From Hsuehochloa calcarea (taxonomy: Eukaryota > Streptophyta > Magnoliopsida > Poales > Poaceae): a stretch of 64,000 nucleotides of DNA. Below, piece after piece: positions 1 to 10,976 of the stretch; position 1 is the first letter of the stretch, and each line of letters starts with the position of its first letter. The position numbers and the translations under genes were made by a program. Below the pieces are notes generated by a model. It did not search any database, had not been told where the DNA came from, and saw nothing but the letters and a program-made list of their open reading frames with translations. The stretch is from the NCBI GenBank assembly GCA_036346395.1, contig CM070601.1:20333763-20397762 (forward strand). Reading direction: 5' to 3'.

Positions 1-11
1 GATCCAAGACC

Positions 12-104
12 TCAGGCAGCAGCTTTGAGTTGGTTGCCGGTGTTCTCCATGAACTGTATCATCACCTCCTTGAAGTTGTCGTTGAAACCGCCGCCGTTAG
101 CCAT
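12..104 (-). pseudogene. gag-like start codon region, 30 codons then a stop
   Basis: Downstream of the primer-binding site, an ATG at 104 opens a frame beginning MANGGGFNDNFKEVMIQF and reaching a TGA at 14-12. The position matches the gag start of an LTR element. The early stop suggests a broken gag, but most of the gene is outside the window, so this is tentative. Confidence 0.4.
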
Positions 105-139
105 GGGGGAAGGAACAATGGATGGCTATGATACCAAGA

Positions 140-530
140 TGTCAGGTGATGATTTTTGGGAGCGTAAGCGGTAGGGCGAGATTAGCTCCGGTGGGTGAGG
201 ATTCCGCCGGCAAGCCATGGGAGGGAGGCGCGGCTAGGGCAGGGGCCCTAGGCGCATGGAGAGAGAGAGATTGGGTAAATAGCAAGGGACCAGAATTTGA
301 TCTAATCCTTGCTTGCCTCTATTCATTTCAAGTGGGTCCCTTTATAAAGGATTACAATTGACTCTTGCCAAAATAAACCTTCCTAATAGGACTCTTGCCA
401 AATTTAAACCTTCCTAATAGAACTCTTCCTAAATTAAACCTTCCTAAATTTAGACTTGACTTCTTGTTCCTTTAGGGCCGGCTCATCCCTAGCCTTGTGG
501 TGTCGGCTATAAACCTGTCCCCACATGACA
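140..530 (-). repeat. 5' LTR of the leftmost retrotransposon (391 bp)
   Basis: The termini are TGTCAGG (plus-strand left) and CATGACA (plus-strand right), an inverted TGTCA/TGACA pair. The interior holds short tandem variants of a CTCTTGCCAAA...AACCTTCCTAATAG motif at about 361-440. A primer-binding site abuts the inner end. Confidence 0.75.
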
Positions 531-971
531 GATGTTTCTTTGGACCAATGACGGCGTGCAAAGTGCAAAAAGATGTCTTAGTAGCACACGATCTTTGGAG
601 GAACTAGACAGTAAAGCTGTAATCAGACACTGCAAAAGCCTTTCTTTTTGTGATTTATATCATAACCCTCTGTATTTCTTAAGCAATCTTAATCCAGTAT
701 GTATAAACTTCAAATTGTCTGTCTCTCTTATATTAATAATTATGCTTTGGCAACTGACTCGCCCTCCCTCCTTTTACCACATAGAGCTTCCTCATTTGTG
801 GGGTTTAGATGTATTTAGGGGTTAATGTGGTTCCCTGTGCTGCCCATTGGGTGATATGAGCTCTATGTTCAATTTCCATCTTGAATTTTCACTCTTCTCA
901 GGTGTTGTCTCTACTGTTTGTCCATTTGATTAATTCATTTTATTTTGACACACCGACATTGGGTATTGCAG
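531..971 (+). other. Intron part of the HECT ligase gene
   Basis: This stretch lies between the LTR and the first recognisable HECT exon. It is AT-rich, has no convincing HECT codons, and ends in a normal acceptor (ATTGCAG at 965-971). The missing upstream exon must lie left of the window. Confidence 0.6.
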
Positions 972-1984
972 GTATTTCCACTAAGCACACTCCAGGTTTT
1001 CTCAGAGTGTGAGCTGGAGCGATTACTCTGCGGTGAACAAGATACTTGGGATGTATGTGCCTGTCATTTGTTGGAATTTGTTGATATTCTGTAACTATTA
1101 TATTTCCCTTGTTGATACCTTGTTTCTGAACAGTTTGCGAAACTTGTGGATCACATAAAATTTGATCATGGCTACACTTCCAGCAGCCCTCCTGTCATTA
1201 ATGTAAGTTTGTTTTAGTTAGTATATTTTGAATGCGAAATAAATTTTGTGAAATGTTAGTGAAGGCTTATTCTTTAAACAGAAATTTAGCTCAGTACCAT
1301 AACAATAAATTCCAAATACATTGCAGTTGTTGGAGATCATACAAGAGTTTGGATGCCATCAGCGCAGAGCTTTCTTGCAATTCATAACGGGTTCACCTCG
1401 ACTCCCTCCAGGCGGGTTGGCTGCATTAAATCCAAAGTTGACAGTTGTTCGGAAGGTCTGTTTTCATTACAAAGCTCTCTCTGGACGAGTTCATTCTTAC
1501 CATCTTTGCTAACATTGTGTGATGCAATCAACAGCACAACAGCAACGATGCTGACGATGACCTGCCGAGTGTGATGACTTGCGCTAACTATCTTAAGTTA
1601 CCTCCCTACTCTTCCAAGGTCTGAACTTGCTCCCATTCTGCTATCTAAATTGACCGCATCTTACTAGATTAATTCACTTTCATTCTGCATACGTTTTTTT
1701 ATATATATAATCAAGGGTAGATTCTGGAACTTCTTACACTAAAGCAAAGCTTTAGCTAAAAGACACTATGAGCCATCAATGTTTTAAGTCAGGCACAACC
1801 AAAATAGTAGTAAATGGCATACTAAACATAATATTTTGTGCACGATGATTTGCAAATAATTTTATTCCAGCTACTGTATGTTTGTATTTACACCAAGCCT
1901 TTTATCCTCAACCTGCAGGAAAGGATGAGGGAGAAACTACTCTACGCCATTACGGAAGGCCAGGGGTCCTTCCACCTATCTTAA
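972..1984 (+). CDS. UPL4: HECT-type E3 ubiquitin ligase, last five exons (UPL3/UPL4 class)
   Basis: Exons are 972-1052, 1134-1202, 1327-1455, 1535-1618 and 1919-1984 (TAA at 1982-1984). All introns are GT-AG and the reading frame is continuous: 142 codons plus stop. They encode the C-lobe of a HECT domain, which accepts ubiquitin from an E2 on a Cys and passes it to substrate. Diagnostic segments are ELERLLCGE, VDHIKFDHGYTSSSPPV, FITGSPRLPPGGLAALNP (the region before the catalytic Cys), LPSVMTCANYLKLPPYSS, which holds the catalytic Cys in TCANYLKLP, and the C-terminus AITEGQGSFHLS. The acidic stretch SNDADDDLPS is short, as in UPL4 rather than UPL3, so I favour UPL4. All visible exons look intact. 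The N-terminal part (armadillo repeats and N-lobe) is outside the window, beyond the copia element, so whether the whole gene works cannot be judged. Confidence 0.9.
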
Positions 1985-2306
1985 CTGGAAACTGGTAGCG
2001 CTGCACACGCCACACGCAGTAGAAATTCGTGTGTTTTGTAAGTATCACGTAGGAAAACATGGTATAAATCTGGGCAGTTCACTGCTTAACTTATGACACG
2101 ATTCGGTGGAGCTGATGATAGGAGAAAAAAAACCCAGAGGGCGCCGGCCCATCCTATCTATCCTTCTCTGTGCATAGTGGTAGAAGCTTTTAGGTGTCCT
2201 CGAGCAGTCGCGCACATGGCGACCATCAACTTAGCTCGCTACTGTTTATGAAGCCTTATATTCTGGTGTACATATGCGTGGCTGTTAAGTGTTAATATTA
2301 TCTATC
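1985..2306 (+). other. 3' UTR and downstream flank of the HECT ligase gene
   Basis: Non-coding sequence follows the TAA and runs to the gypsy LTR at 2307. It is the expected 3' UTR and polyadenylation zone. No other structure was found. Confidence 0.5.
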
Positions 2307-2647
2307 TGTGACTCGACATCTACTACTCCACGGCGTGATGGCCCAATTCAACCCGAGATGGGCCGGTGCATCCAACGGCCTAGCACCAGATTCCTTAACA
2401 AGGATTGGGTGGCGTGAGGGAAGCGGGCCGCCCGCTAGCTTGGCATAAGAAGATAGCTGCCTCGGAGTACTTAAGCGCCTAAGTAGTGTGTGATAGAATA
2501 AACTCTTTTGTAATGAACAATGGGACTCTAATTCCCATCTACCATCTTCCCTGCCCTGTCTGATTCTCTCGATTCCTAGCCTCATGTTTCCATCCTACCC
2601 CTAACTGCTCCTCTCAATCCCCTCTGATTTTGAGGAAATTAACAACA
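2307..2647 (+). repeat. 5' LTR of the deleted gypsy element
   Basis: It begins TGTGACTCGACATC and ends AACAACA just before the primer-binding site. It aligns with 4211-4529 along its whole length, including the promoter-like block around GTACTTAAGCGCCTAAGTA. Confidence 0.8.
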
Positions 2648-2764
2648 TTGGTATCAGGGTACCGATCTTGAGACCGGAAGATCAATCTGGAATAGCCCAC
2701 GTACTAGATGAGAGCACAATAGAGGCCCAAGTACCAGACGAGAGCACAGTAGAGATCGCTGGCT

Positions 2765-4312
2765 ATGGAGCGGCAGATCGCGGAGCTTGTGGAGACACTG
2801 GCGGAAATCAAGCCAGTGGTGAGAATTCTCAGCCGGCCACTCACTGGGTTGTTGAAGAAGAATACTCTGTTTGTATGGACTGAAGAAAAAGAGCAGGCAT
2901 TCCAAGCTCTGAAGAATGCGCTCATCTCAGCGCTTGTTCTGGCCTTGGCAGATTTCACCAAAACGTTCGAAGTGGAGCTTTTGTATCACCGAATTTGCAA
3001 GTTGTTCACTTGGTCGGAGATCAAAAGGGATGTGAGAGCTTTTGTGGAGCGGTGCACAGTTTGCAAGCAAGCGAAAACAGAACGCCGTTTGGTATTCGGG
3101 ATTGCATCAGCCGTTGCCGGTACTTGATCATGCATGGCAGATGATCTCCATGGACTTCATCGAAGGCTTGCCCCGATCCTCCGATTACAATTGCATTATG
3201 GTCATGGTGGACAAATTCTCCCGGTACGCCCACTTTGTGGCCTTATCACACCCCCTTTATTGCCTTCCAAGTCGCTTAGTCATTCATACAGAACGTGTCC
3301 AAGCTCCATGGACTGTCGCAGTCGATTATCTCGGATCGAGATCAGGTTTTCACCAGCTCTCTTTGGAGGGAGTTCTTCAGAGCAACGCATACGCAATTGC
3401 GCGTGATTTTTGCTTACCACCCCCAAACTAACGAGCAGACCGAACGAGTCAACCAGTGTGTGGAGGCGTACCTGCGTTGCTTTGTTCATGCTTGTCCTAG
3501 CAAATGGTACAACTGGTTGGCGCTTGCTGAGCTCTGGTACAACACGTCCTTACACTCCACTCTGGGCAAGTCTCCATTTGAAAGTACTATACGGCCACCA
3601 CCCAAGACACTTTAGATTTGGCAACACAACTGTGTGTCAGAATGTTGATTTGGCGACCTGGATGAAGGAAAGGGCACTAATGACCGAGCTACTGCGACAA
3701 CACTTGAATCGGGCTAACCAGAGAATGAAGGCTCAAGCTGATGCAAGACGGTCTGAAAGATCCTTCGAAGAAAGCGACTGAGTGTATCTGAAGCTACAAC
3801 CATGTGTGCCTAGCTCCGTGGCCTCACGAGCTAACCACAAATTGGCATTTCGGTTCTTTGGACCTTTTTAGGTGGAGAAGAAGATCGGCGACGTGGCACA
3901 CAAGTTGAAGCTGTCGGCCGCCTCAGCCATTCATCCGGTCTTTCATGTATCCCAATTGAGGAAGGCGATGCCGCCGTCAACTCCATCCAGTTCAGGCGGA
4001 GCTGCCTGAGACAACCGACGACGAGCAAGTGTCGATCAAGGTGCTGCATCGACGTCTACAAAACAAAGGTACCACCACGGGCACACAAGTCTTGGTCCAC
4101 TGGTCGGGATCACCACCTTCGGCAGCGACCTGGGAGGACCTCGACGAGCTTCAAGGGCGCTTTCCACACTCTCCAGCTTGGGGACAAGCTGGTTCTGAAG
4201 GGGAGGGGGATGTCACGACATCCACTACTCCACCGGGTGATGACCCAATACAACCCGAGATGGGCCGGCGCGTCCGACGGCCATCACCAGATTCCCTACC
4301 AAGGATTGGGTG
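2765..4312 (+). pseudogene. Gypsy pol remnant: RNase H start, integrase, chromodomain-like tail
   Basis: Fragments appear in changing frames. A reverse-transcriptase/RNase H junction segment (EEKEQAFQALKNALI) is followed directly by the integrase zinc-binding region (VERCTVCKQAKTERR). The integrase core follows (MISMDFIEGLPRSSDYN; IISDRDQVFTSSLW; YHPQTNEQTERVNQC), then a C-terminal segment with VHWSGSPPSAATWEDLDEL typical of chromodomain-bearing gypsy elements. The jump from RNase H to the integrase zinc finger shows an internal deletion. Several frameshifts and a stop near 3779 make it non-functional. Confidence 0.85.
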
Positions 4313-4529
4313 ACGTGAGGGAAGCTAGCCGCTCGCTAGCCTGGCACAAGAAGACAGCCGCCTCGGAGTACTTAAGCGCCTAAGTAATGTGTGATAGAAT
4401 CAACTCTTTTGTAATGAACAACAGGACTCTAATTCCCATCTACCTTCTTCCCTGCCCCGTCTGATTCTCTTGATTCCTAGCCTCCTGCTTCCATCCTACC
4501 CCTAATTGCTCCTCCCAATGAACGTAACA
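4211..4529 (+). repeat. 3' LTR of the deleted gypsy element
   Basis: It begins TGTCACGACATC and ends AACGTAACA. It is about 22 bp shorter than the 5' LTR near its right end, where the block CCCCTCTGATTTTGAGG is missing. Confidence 0.8.
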
Positions 4530-4940
4530 TGTTCACCTTCTGAAACTTGTGTTGCCTAACTTGTGGCAAAAACGTGCAAGTCAGAACTCTTCGCTTCCTG
4601 CTTGTCGTTCTGTTGGGGGCGCAGGAATTTCATTAAAAAAAAAACAATTCAATTCTTACATGAATGTAAATGAAATTCCTACATTCCAAATGAGGTTTAC
4701 TTTCCCCGACTACTTTCAGCATATTCGTCATTGAACTGTCTGCTAGTACGATGAGTTCTTCTCTTGTTTTTTTTCTTAAAGTTTCTTGTCGAAGAGAAAG
4801 GTTGCTTAGCTGGGCAGCCGAAGTCGCTAGAAAATGGTGACACGGTTCGCTTCCATATGCACATAAGTCCTGCATCTGTCTGGTAACAGCTGAATGCAAT
4901 CATATGTTTCCGTGGAATATATGCCGGTTAAGTATAGGTC
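4530..4940. other. Spacer between two retrotransposons
   Basis: About 0.4 kb of AT-rich sequence with an A-run at 4635-4644. I see no gene, RNA or repeat in it. It ends with the CTGAA target site of the copia element. Confidence 0.5.
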
Positions 4941-4945
4941 CTGAA

Positions 4946-5058
4946 TGTTAGAGATATAGTTAGAGATATGATTTGATTTGGTTTCCTTATCTGTAATCTC
5001 ATTGTGTATATATATTGGCCCATTGGCCTCATATTGAATACAAGTAACAATCATAACA
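4946..5058 (+). repeat. 5' LTR of the copia element (113 bp)
   Basis: Direct repeat of 9324-9448. It has one fewer copy of the 12-bp AGAGATATAATT-like unit at its start. It contains TGTATATATATTGG, a plausible TATA region. Confidence 0.95.
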
Positions 5059-5813
5059 TGGTTTCAGAGCAAACCTAGGGTTTCGCTTGTCGCCCCGCCG
5101 GCCGCCGCTCAGATCGTATCTTGGCGCGGCGATCGCCTCCGGTCTCGAGCGCGTCGTCGGCCTCCCTCTGCGATAACACGCTTGCTCTGTCCGATAGCCG
5201 CCGCCGGCTTCCCTCGCTGCGATGGCGCCGCGCCATCGCCTGCGTCGCGGCCGCCATGCAGGTCGCCCGGCCGCTTCCGGCCGCTATGGCCGCCCGCCAC
5301 GCTGCTGCTCCCGGTTCTTGTCGCCGCCATCGCCGGCGGCCCGCGCCGCCGCTCCGTCCGGCCGCCCATGCGAGGTCGCTCCGATCGCCGCTCACAACCT
5401 CCGCCGGCCGGAGCTCGACGCCCTCGAGACCCGTCTATCGCGGCCGTCGTCACCCGCCCGACGCTGAAGTCGCTAGCCATCGGGAGGAAGCGATCGGTGC
5501 CATTGCGGTCCTCCGGCGCCTCCGTCGCCGCCACGCCTTCTCCACCGCCGCCACCGACGCCACCCGCCGACGCCGGGTCACCGCCGCCTCCAAGCCACCC
5601 AGCCACCTCTGCCGTGGATTCTTGAAAGGGAAACCTAGGTTTCCTTGCTGGGCCGGCTGGGCCTAATTTCCTTTTAAACCGGCCGGCCGGCTGGGCCGAA
5701 TTCCCTTTTAAAGCGGCCCGTGAGAAAAAACGTTGATCTAACCGCCGCGCCGTTCAGCGCCGCCTGTTAGACTTCGTTGCCTTGGTCGCCGCGCCGTCCA
5801 GCGCCGCCTACCG
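5059..5813 (+). other. GC-rich leader of the copia element
   Basis: Very GC-rich sequence between the primer-binding site and the first recognisable coding segment. It is open in several frames on both strands because stop codons are rare at this composition. No gag domain can be recognised, so gag was probably lost. The duplicated ATTTCCTTTTAAACCGGCC / ATTCCCTTTTAAAGCGGCC at about 5667-5718 marks a small local repeat. Confidence 0.5.
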
Positions 5814-8800
5814 ATGGCTTCCGTTTGCCTGCGTGGTGCTACTCCACGCTTCAGCACACTACCTCCAGCGGCTGCCACAGGTGGTGGTGGTCGTCCTCCA
5901 TCTGGCAGTAGTCGTCCTCACTGCTCCTACTGCGACAAGGTCGGCCACATTGAGTTACAGTGTTATAAGAAGCAGCGGCATCTTTCACGTCGTTCTTCTA
6001 CTAGCACCGGCACTGGTGCTTCTACATCGACGTCTGCATCGACTCCTTCAGCAGTTTCTCTCACTGAGCAGGAGATAGCCAGACTTCGACGCTTGCTTGC
6101 CGCTTCGGTTCTCCTCGGCGAGTTCGCGCTTACACATCGACTCTTGAACGCTGCGAAACCACCACCTCCACATCCGGCAGACTCCCGTGGATTCTTGATT
6201 ACGAGCATCTTTTCACATGACTCCGATTCTTCTACTCATCCTTCATTACACCTCTTGAATCTCCCGCCGGTGTTCTTACTGCGATGGTACCTCTCTTCGT
6301 CTCAGTCGAGGACCTCTAAGCAACTCATCTTTTCATGTTCCTTCATTTGCTCATGTTCCCGCCTTACCATGCGGCTTCTTCTGCTGGGCGACATCGATCT
6401 TGGTTATCGAGTCATTCTAGACCCTGACTCTTGTTGTGTTCAGGACCGCCACACGGGAGCTCTGGTTGGTTCTGGCCCTCGGCGTCTTGACTCCCGAGTC
6501 TTTGGGAGCTTGACAGCTTCACCTTCCTTCACGCCACCGCCGCCGCCAGCTCTCCGCTCGCCACTCCGTCTCACGTGCTCTTTCCAAAGAAGGCATCACC
6601 GTCTTGGCCATCTGTGTGGATCTCGTCATCGTCCTTAGTTCGTCGTGGTCTTCGGGATCCGTCTCGGAGGCGTATCTTTATATTGTCGTAGTGTAAGTTA
6701 GGCAAGCAGATTCGACTTCCTTATCCTCATAGTGAGTCAGTGTCTCAGCGTCCTTTTGATCTTGTTCATTCTGATGTTTGGGGTCCGGCTCCCTTCGTTT
6801 CGAAAGGGGGTCATCGATACTATATCATATTTATAGATGATTTCTCTCGCCACACTTGGATATATTTCATGTCTTCTCGTAGTGAGGTCTTGTCTATCTA
6901 TAAACAGTTTGCCGCTATGGTTCGCACACAGTTCTCCACTCCTATTCGTGTCTTTCGTGCTGACTCTGCTGGCGAGTACCTCTCTCATCACCTGCGCAGC
7001 TTCCTTGCTGAGCAGGGCACTCTCGCCAGTTCTCTTGTCCCGGTGCTCATGCTCAGAATGGTGTTGCTGAGCGCAAGCATCGTCACCTTCTTGAGTCGGC
7101 TCGTGCCCTGATGATTGCCGCCTCTATTCCACCTCACTTTTGGGCCGAGGCTGTTTCCACTACCACCTATCTCGTCAACATCCAGCCTTCTTCTGCTCTT
7201 CAGGGCGCAATTCCTGTTGAGCGTCTCTGTGGTCTCCTTCCTGACTACTCTGCCCTTCGTCTGTTTGGTTGTGTTTGCTACGTTCTCCTCGCTCCTCGAG
7301 AACGCACCAAACTGACGGCTCAGTCCATTGAGTGTGTCTTTCTGGGGTACAGTGCCGAGCACAAAGGCTATCGGTGCTGGGATCCTGTTGGTCGACGGAT
7401 GCGGATCTCTCGGGATGTGACTTTCGACGAGTCTCGTCCCTTCTACCCACGCCCCGCCTCTCCTTGGCTTCCTCTGTGGAGTCTCTGTCTTTTTGACCTT
7501 TCGGATACACCTATCTCTGTCTTGCCCTCGCTCACCCGTCCCATCGAGTCTCCACATATTTCTCCTGTGGCCTCTCCGCCATTATCGCGCCGCTTGTCCG
7601 CTGCGCGCTCCTCGAGCTCCCCACTACACTCGTCTACACTCGTCGACCTCGTATTGAGGATCTTCCAGATGAGCCCACTTCTCCCGATGTTTCATCTTCT
7701 TCTGATGCTTCATCTTCCCCTGATGGGCCGTCTTCTCCTCGCTACGCTCTCCGCGATCGCCAGTTGATTCGGCCTCCTGCCTGCTTTGCCTTTCTTTGGC
7801 GCAGCCTACTTGTGAGCCTGCCTCCTACCGGGATGCTGTTACTCATCCTGAGTGGCAGCATGCCATGGCCGAGGAGATTGCTGCCCTCGAGCGTACTGGT
7901 ACTTGGGATCTTGTTCCTTTTCCATCTCACTCTCGTCCCATCACATGTAAGTGGGTCTATAAGATTAAGACTCGCTCTGATGGCTCTCTTGAGCGCTATA
8001 AGGTGCGTCTCGTTGCTCGTGGCTTCCAGCAGGAGCATGGTCGTGACTACGACGAGACTTTTGCTCCTGTGGCCCACATGACCACTGTCCGCACTCTTCT
8101 TTCGGTGGCGTCTGTTCGCCACTGGTTTGTTTCTCAACTTGATGTCAAGAATGCCTTTCTTAATGGCGAGTTGCGTGAGGAGGTCTACATGCATCCGCAT
8201 CCTGGGTATTCTGTTCCTGAGGGCATGGTCTGCCGCCTTCGTCGCTCTCTCTATGGCCTTAAGCAAGCCCCTCGTGCCTGGTTTGAGCGTTTCTCCTCTG
8301 TGGTCACTGCTGCTGGTTTTTCAGCAAGTGATCATGATCCTGCGCTCTTTGTCCACACTTCGTCTCGTGGTCGGACTCTTCTTCTTCTGTATGTTGATGA
8401 TATGATCATTACCGGAGATGATTCTGAGTACATTGCCTTTGTCAAGGCTCGTCTTAGTGAGCGCCCTTATGTCGGATCTTGGTCCTCTTCGTTACTTCCT
8501 TGGGATTGAGGTTACTTCCACTCGGATGGTTTCTTTATGTCCCAAGAGAAGTATATTCAGATCTTCTTGATCGCGCCTCCTCATTGATCGGCGTCTGTTG
8601 AGACTCCTATGGAGCTCAATGTTCACCTCAAACCCTCGATGGCGAGCCTCTTTACGATCCGACTCGCTATCGCCATCTTGTTGGGAGTCTTGTCTACCTT
8701 GTCATTACTCGTCCGGATATCACTTATCCAGCCACATTCGAGTCGGTTTGTTTCGCTCCCACTCAGTCCACTACTGACCATCTTCTTCGAGTTCTGCGAT

Positions 8801-9310
8801 ACCTTCGTGGACTATCTCTCGCCTCTCTTCTTTCCACGCTCCACTCATTACACTTCAGCGTATTCGGATGCTACTTGGGCCGATCCTCCGATCGCGGTCT
8901 ATCTCGCTCTTGTGTTTTTCTTGGTGGTTCGCTTATTGCCCGGAAGACGAAGAAACAGATCGCAGATGTCCGCTCGAGTGCAGAGGTGAGTTGCGAGCTA
9001 TGGCTCTCTTGATGCAGAGATTACTTGGCTACGGTGGTTACTTGAGGATTTTGGTGTTTCGCATTACACCGACTCCTCTCTTGTCGACAAGATGCAGTGC
9101 TATCAAGATTGCCGTGACCTCGTGAAGCATGAGCTCACCAAGCATATTGGTGTTGATGCTTCCTTCATGAGGTCTTGTGTGCATGATCAGGTGATTGCTC
9201 TTCAGTATGTGCCTTCAGAGCTTCAGATAGCGGATTTCTTCACGAAGGCTCAGACTCGAGCACAGCACGGCTTCTACCTCTCCAAACTCAGTGTTGTTGA
9301 TCCACCATGA
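5814..9310 (+). pseudogene. Copia gag-pol remnant
   Basis: Copia order is visible. A zinc knuckle with CSYCDKVGHIELQC lies near 5925-5965. A decayed aspartic protease site follows near 6190-6220. The integrase core is at 6740-7110 (LVHSDVWGPAP; YYIIFIDDFSRHTW) and continues at 7111-7440. The reverse transcriptase at 7796-8509 has CKWVYKIKTRSDGS, QLDVKNAFLNGEL and the catalytic LYVDDMIITGDD. RNase H pieces run to about 9300 (VPSELQIADFFTKAQT). At least five frame changes separate these pieces, so it cannot encode a working polyprotein. Confidence 0.9.
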
Positions 9311-9323
9311 GTTTGAGGGGGGG

Positions 9324-9448
9324 TGTTAGAGATATAATTAGAGATATAGTTAGAGATATGATTTGATTTGGTTTCCTTATCTGTAATCTCATTGTGTATA
9401 TATATTGGCCCATTGGCCTCATATTGAATACAAGCAACAACCATAACA
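9324..9448 (+). repeat. 3' LTR of the copia element (125 bp)
   Basis: Nearly identical to the 5' LTR apart from an extra 12-bp GAGATATA-type unit at the start and two substitutions near the end (CAAGCAACAACC against CAAGTAACAATC). The near identity implies a fairly recent insertion. Confidence 0.95.
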
Positions 9449-9453
9449 CTGAA

Positions 9454-10552
9454 GATGATATGGTATATTACTCCCTGTTGCTTTGCCCGAAAGTCTAAGC
9501 TCAAAAAATAAATGACAGTGCAAGCTTGATCACAATCATTTCTGAAAAGTGTTAGTCTCATACAGCTTGATCTTCGCAACTAAAAAGATGTAGTTAACTG
9601 TAATTCTGTCCGAGGATGATAAGTTTGTTTGCTAGTTGCAGCATCTTGCCATCCAAAGCTCTCTTTAGTTGATATCTTTGTTATTTCAGAACTCAAAAGA
9701 GTTAGGTGCCTTTGTGGTTAATATCTTATCAAAAGATATTTTTTAAGGCATCTTCGACATTCTTATTGTAGTTGTCTTTTAAGATTGTTATATATATTTT
9801 TTTAGTGACGTGGAGAAGAAGAGATCATTCTCTCATAAAGCAACGACCGTATCACGCGAAACAAAGCACTAGCGACAAAGCTTTTTGCTGTTGGAGCACC
9901 GTCGTCGTTTATTCACGTGAAACAAGTTAGTTGATTTATGTAAGATAAATGTTTGTGAGGCTTTAAAGAGACAACTGAAGAGAATGTATTGAAATAATTA
10001 TCTCTAAAATTATCTTAAGATGATATAAAAGATGTTAGAGATAATTAAAAGACACCCGACCGGTTTACAATTGGTGTTCTCTCTCTTTTTTTAGAGCGAG
10101 AACTGGTAGTTTCGGTAACCATTTGGGGGTTGTGTAGAAACATGTCAGGAAACATTTAAGTTTATGGGCGGTCGATGTCGTTGTATGTTCCAATCGAATA
10201 CTGAAAGCGCAAGCGACGCTTTCTTAACTATGAAAAAAGCGCAGGTGACAGGTTACTATCAAAATATAGGAGTACACTTAAAGTCGGAAAACGTATACAT
10301 TTTGTCGCTTTTTTGTGGTTTTCTGTTTGATGTTTATATCTTGATGACGAATATTGAAAGGGGAACTCAATCAAAGCCACGTAGGATGATTCGTGGTTTA
10401 ATTAATCAAGTCATACATACTCTCCTATTTGTAAAGCATCCATTCACCAACCCAGTAGCATATTGTGCTACCTTACGTCCTTACCAGAGAAAAACGTAAA
10501 GGTAGTAGGTGCACCTGTAATTTGGAAGGCACATGCAAATGTGTAACTCAAA
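9454..10552. other. Intergenic DNA between copia element and Helitron
   Basis: About 1.1 kb with no supported gene. A block at about 9762-10055 is bounded by inverted, loosely similar ends (GTTGTCTTTTAAGAT on the left; AATTAAAAGACACCC on the right), so it may be a small inverted-repeat element. The similarity is weak and no target duplication is clear. The stretch ends in the A that abuts the Helitron 5' TC. Confidence 0.4.
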
Positions 10553-10590
10553 TCTCTTAATTTATTAAAGCGCATGGATTCCGTGTCCCC
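10553..10590 (+). other. Helitron 5' terminus
   Basis: It starts TC, as in all Helitrons, and has a small imperfect hairpin CTTAA-TTTA-TTAAAG. The assignment is supported by the flanking A, the matching T after the 3' end, and a second copy of the same terminus at 15440. Confidence 0.8.
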
Positions 10591-10924
10591 TCGTGCTGTC
10601 CACGTCGCCAGAAAAACGCCGCCCGTTCGATCGCGCCCGCACGCGCTCGTGCCCGCCCGATTCAACCCAGTGTCCATCGTGGGAAGGGGTGGTTGCGATG
10701 ACGCGGTCGTCTAATCTAATTGATTGCCGTGTCTTTTCGGCGGCTCCGTTCTATCGCCATCTCGGTTTTCGCGCCCGGTTCGCCTCGCTCGCTTACAAGG
10801 TTTCCTCGCTGTTCCGACCGATCGCGGGCGGAGGCTGTGAGGGGAGCGACGGGCGGAGGCTGCGAGGGGAGCGTGTGACACTATTTACCAGACTGGCGTG
10901 GGCGGAACCTGCGAGGTGTTTGTC

Positions 10925-10949
10925 TATATATATATATATATATATATAT
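10925..10949. repeat. (TA)n microsatellite
   Basis: An uninterrupted TA run of about 25 bp inside the Helitron 5' non-coding region. Confidence 0.95.
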
Positions 10950-10976
10950 CGTCGGTGTCTGCCATGTGGTCTCCTT

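Larger units (their letters stand above)
1..530 (-). mobile_element. 5' end of a copia-type LTR retrotransposon, cut by the window edge
   Basis: On the minus strand the order is LTR (530 to 140), a 3-nt spacer, a primer-binding site for initiator tRNA-Met (TGGTATCATAGCC, 136 to 124), then the first codons of a gag-like frame. The LTR begins TGTCA and ends TGACA, as LTRs usually do. The rest of the element lies left of the window, so its target duplication and 3' LTR cannot be checked. It sits upstream of the HECT ligase exons and very probably inside one of that gene's introns. The copia assignment rests on LTR size and tRNA-Met primer only; a gypsy element is possible. Confidence 0.7.
2307..4529 (+). 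mobile_element. Internally deleted Ty3/gypsy LTR retrotransposon
   Basis: Two similar direct repeats (2307-2647 and 4211-4529) bracket pol remnants. A primer-binding site TGGTATCAGGG follows the left LTR at 2649-2659. A purine tract GAAGGGGAGGGGGA immediately precedes the right LTR at 4211. At 2.2 kb it is far shorter than a full gypsy element (5 kb or more): gag, protease and most of reverse transcriptase are gone. The flanks (CTATC left, TGTTC right) do not match, so no target duplication is visible. Confidence 0.85.
4946..9448 (+). mobile_element. Complete but defective Ty1/copia LTR retrotransposon
   Basis: It is flanked by a perfect 5-bp target duplication, CTGAA at 4941-4945 and 9449-9453. 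The LTRs are unusually short (4946-5058, 113 bp; 9324-9448, 125 bp) and run TGTTAGAG...CATAACA. A tRNA-Met-type primer-binding site TGGTTTCAGAGC begins at 5059. A polypurine tract (GAGTTTGAGGGGGGG) ends at 9323. The interior carries copia-order genes, with integrase before reverse transcriptase. The gag region is missing or unrecognisable and pol is full of frameshifts. Confidence 0.95.

Noticed and set aside
5109..5666. Long overlapping open frames on both strands, 147-181 codons
   Set aside because: They lie in the GC-rich leader of the copia element, are open in several frames at once, and show no domain. Stop codons are simply rare at this base composition.
9762..10055. Small inverted-repeat transposon (MITE)
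   Set aside because: Only about 15 bases at each end are loosely complementary and no target duplication is clear. Kept as a remark in the spacer entry, not as an element.
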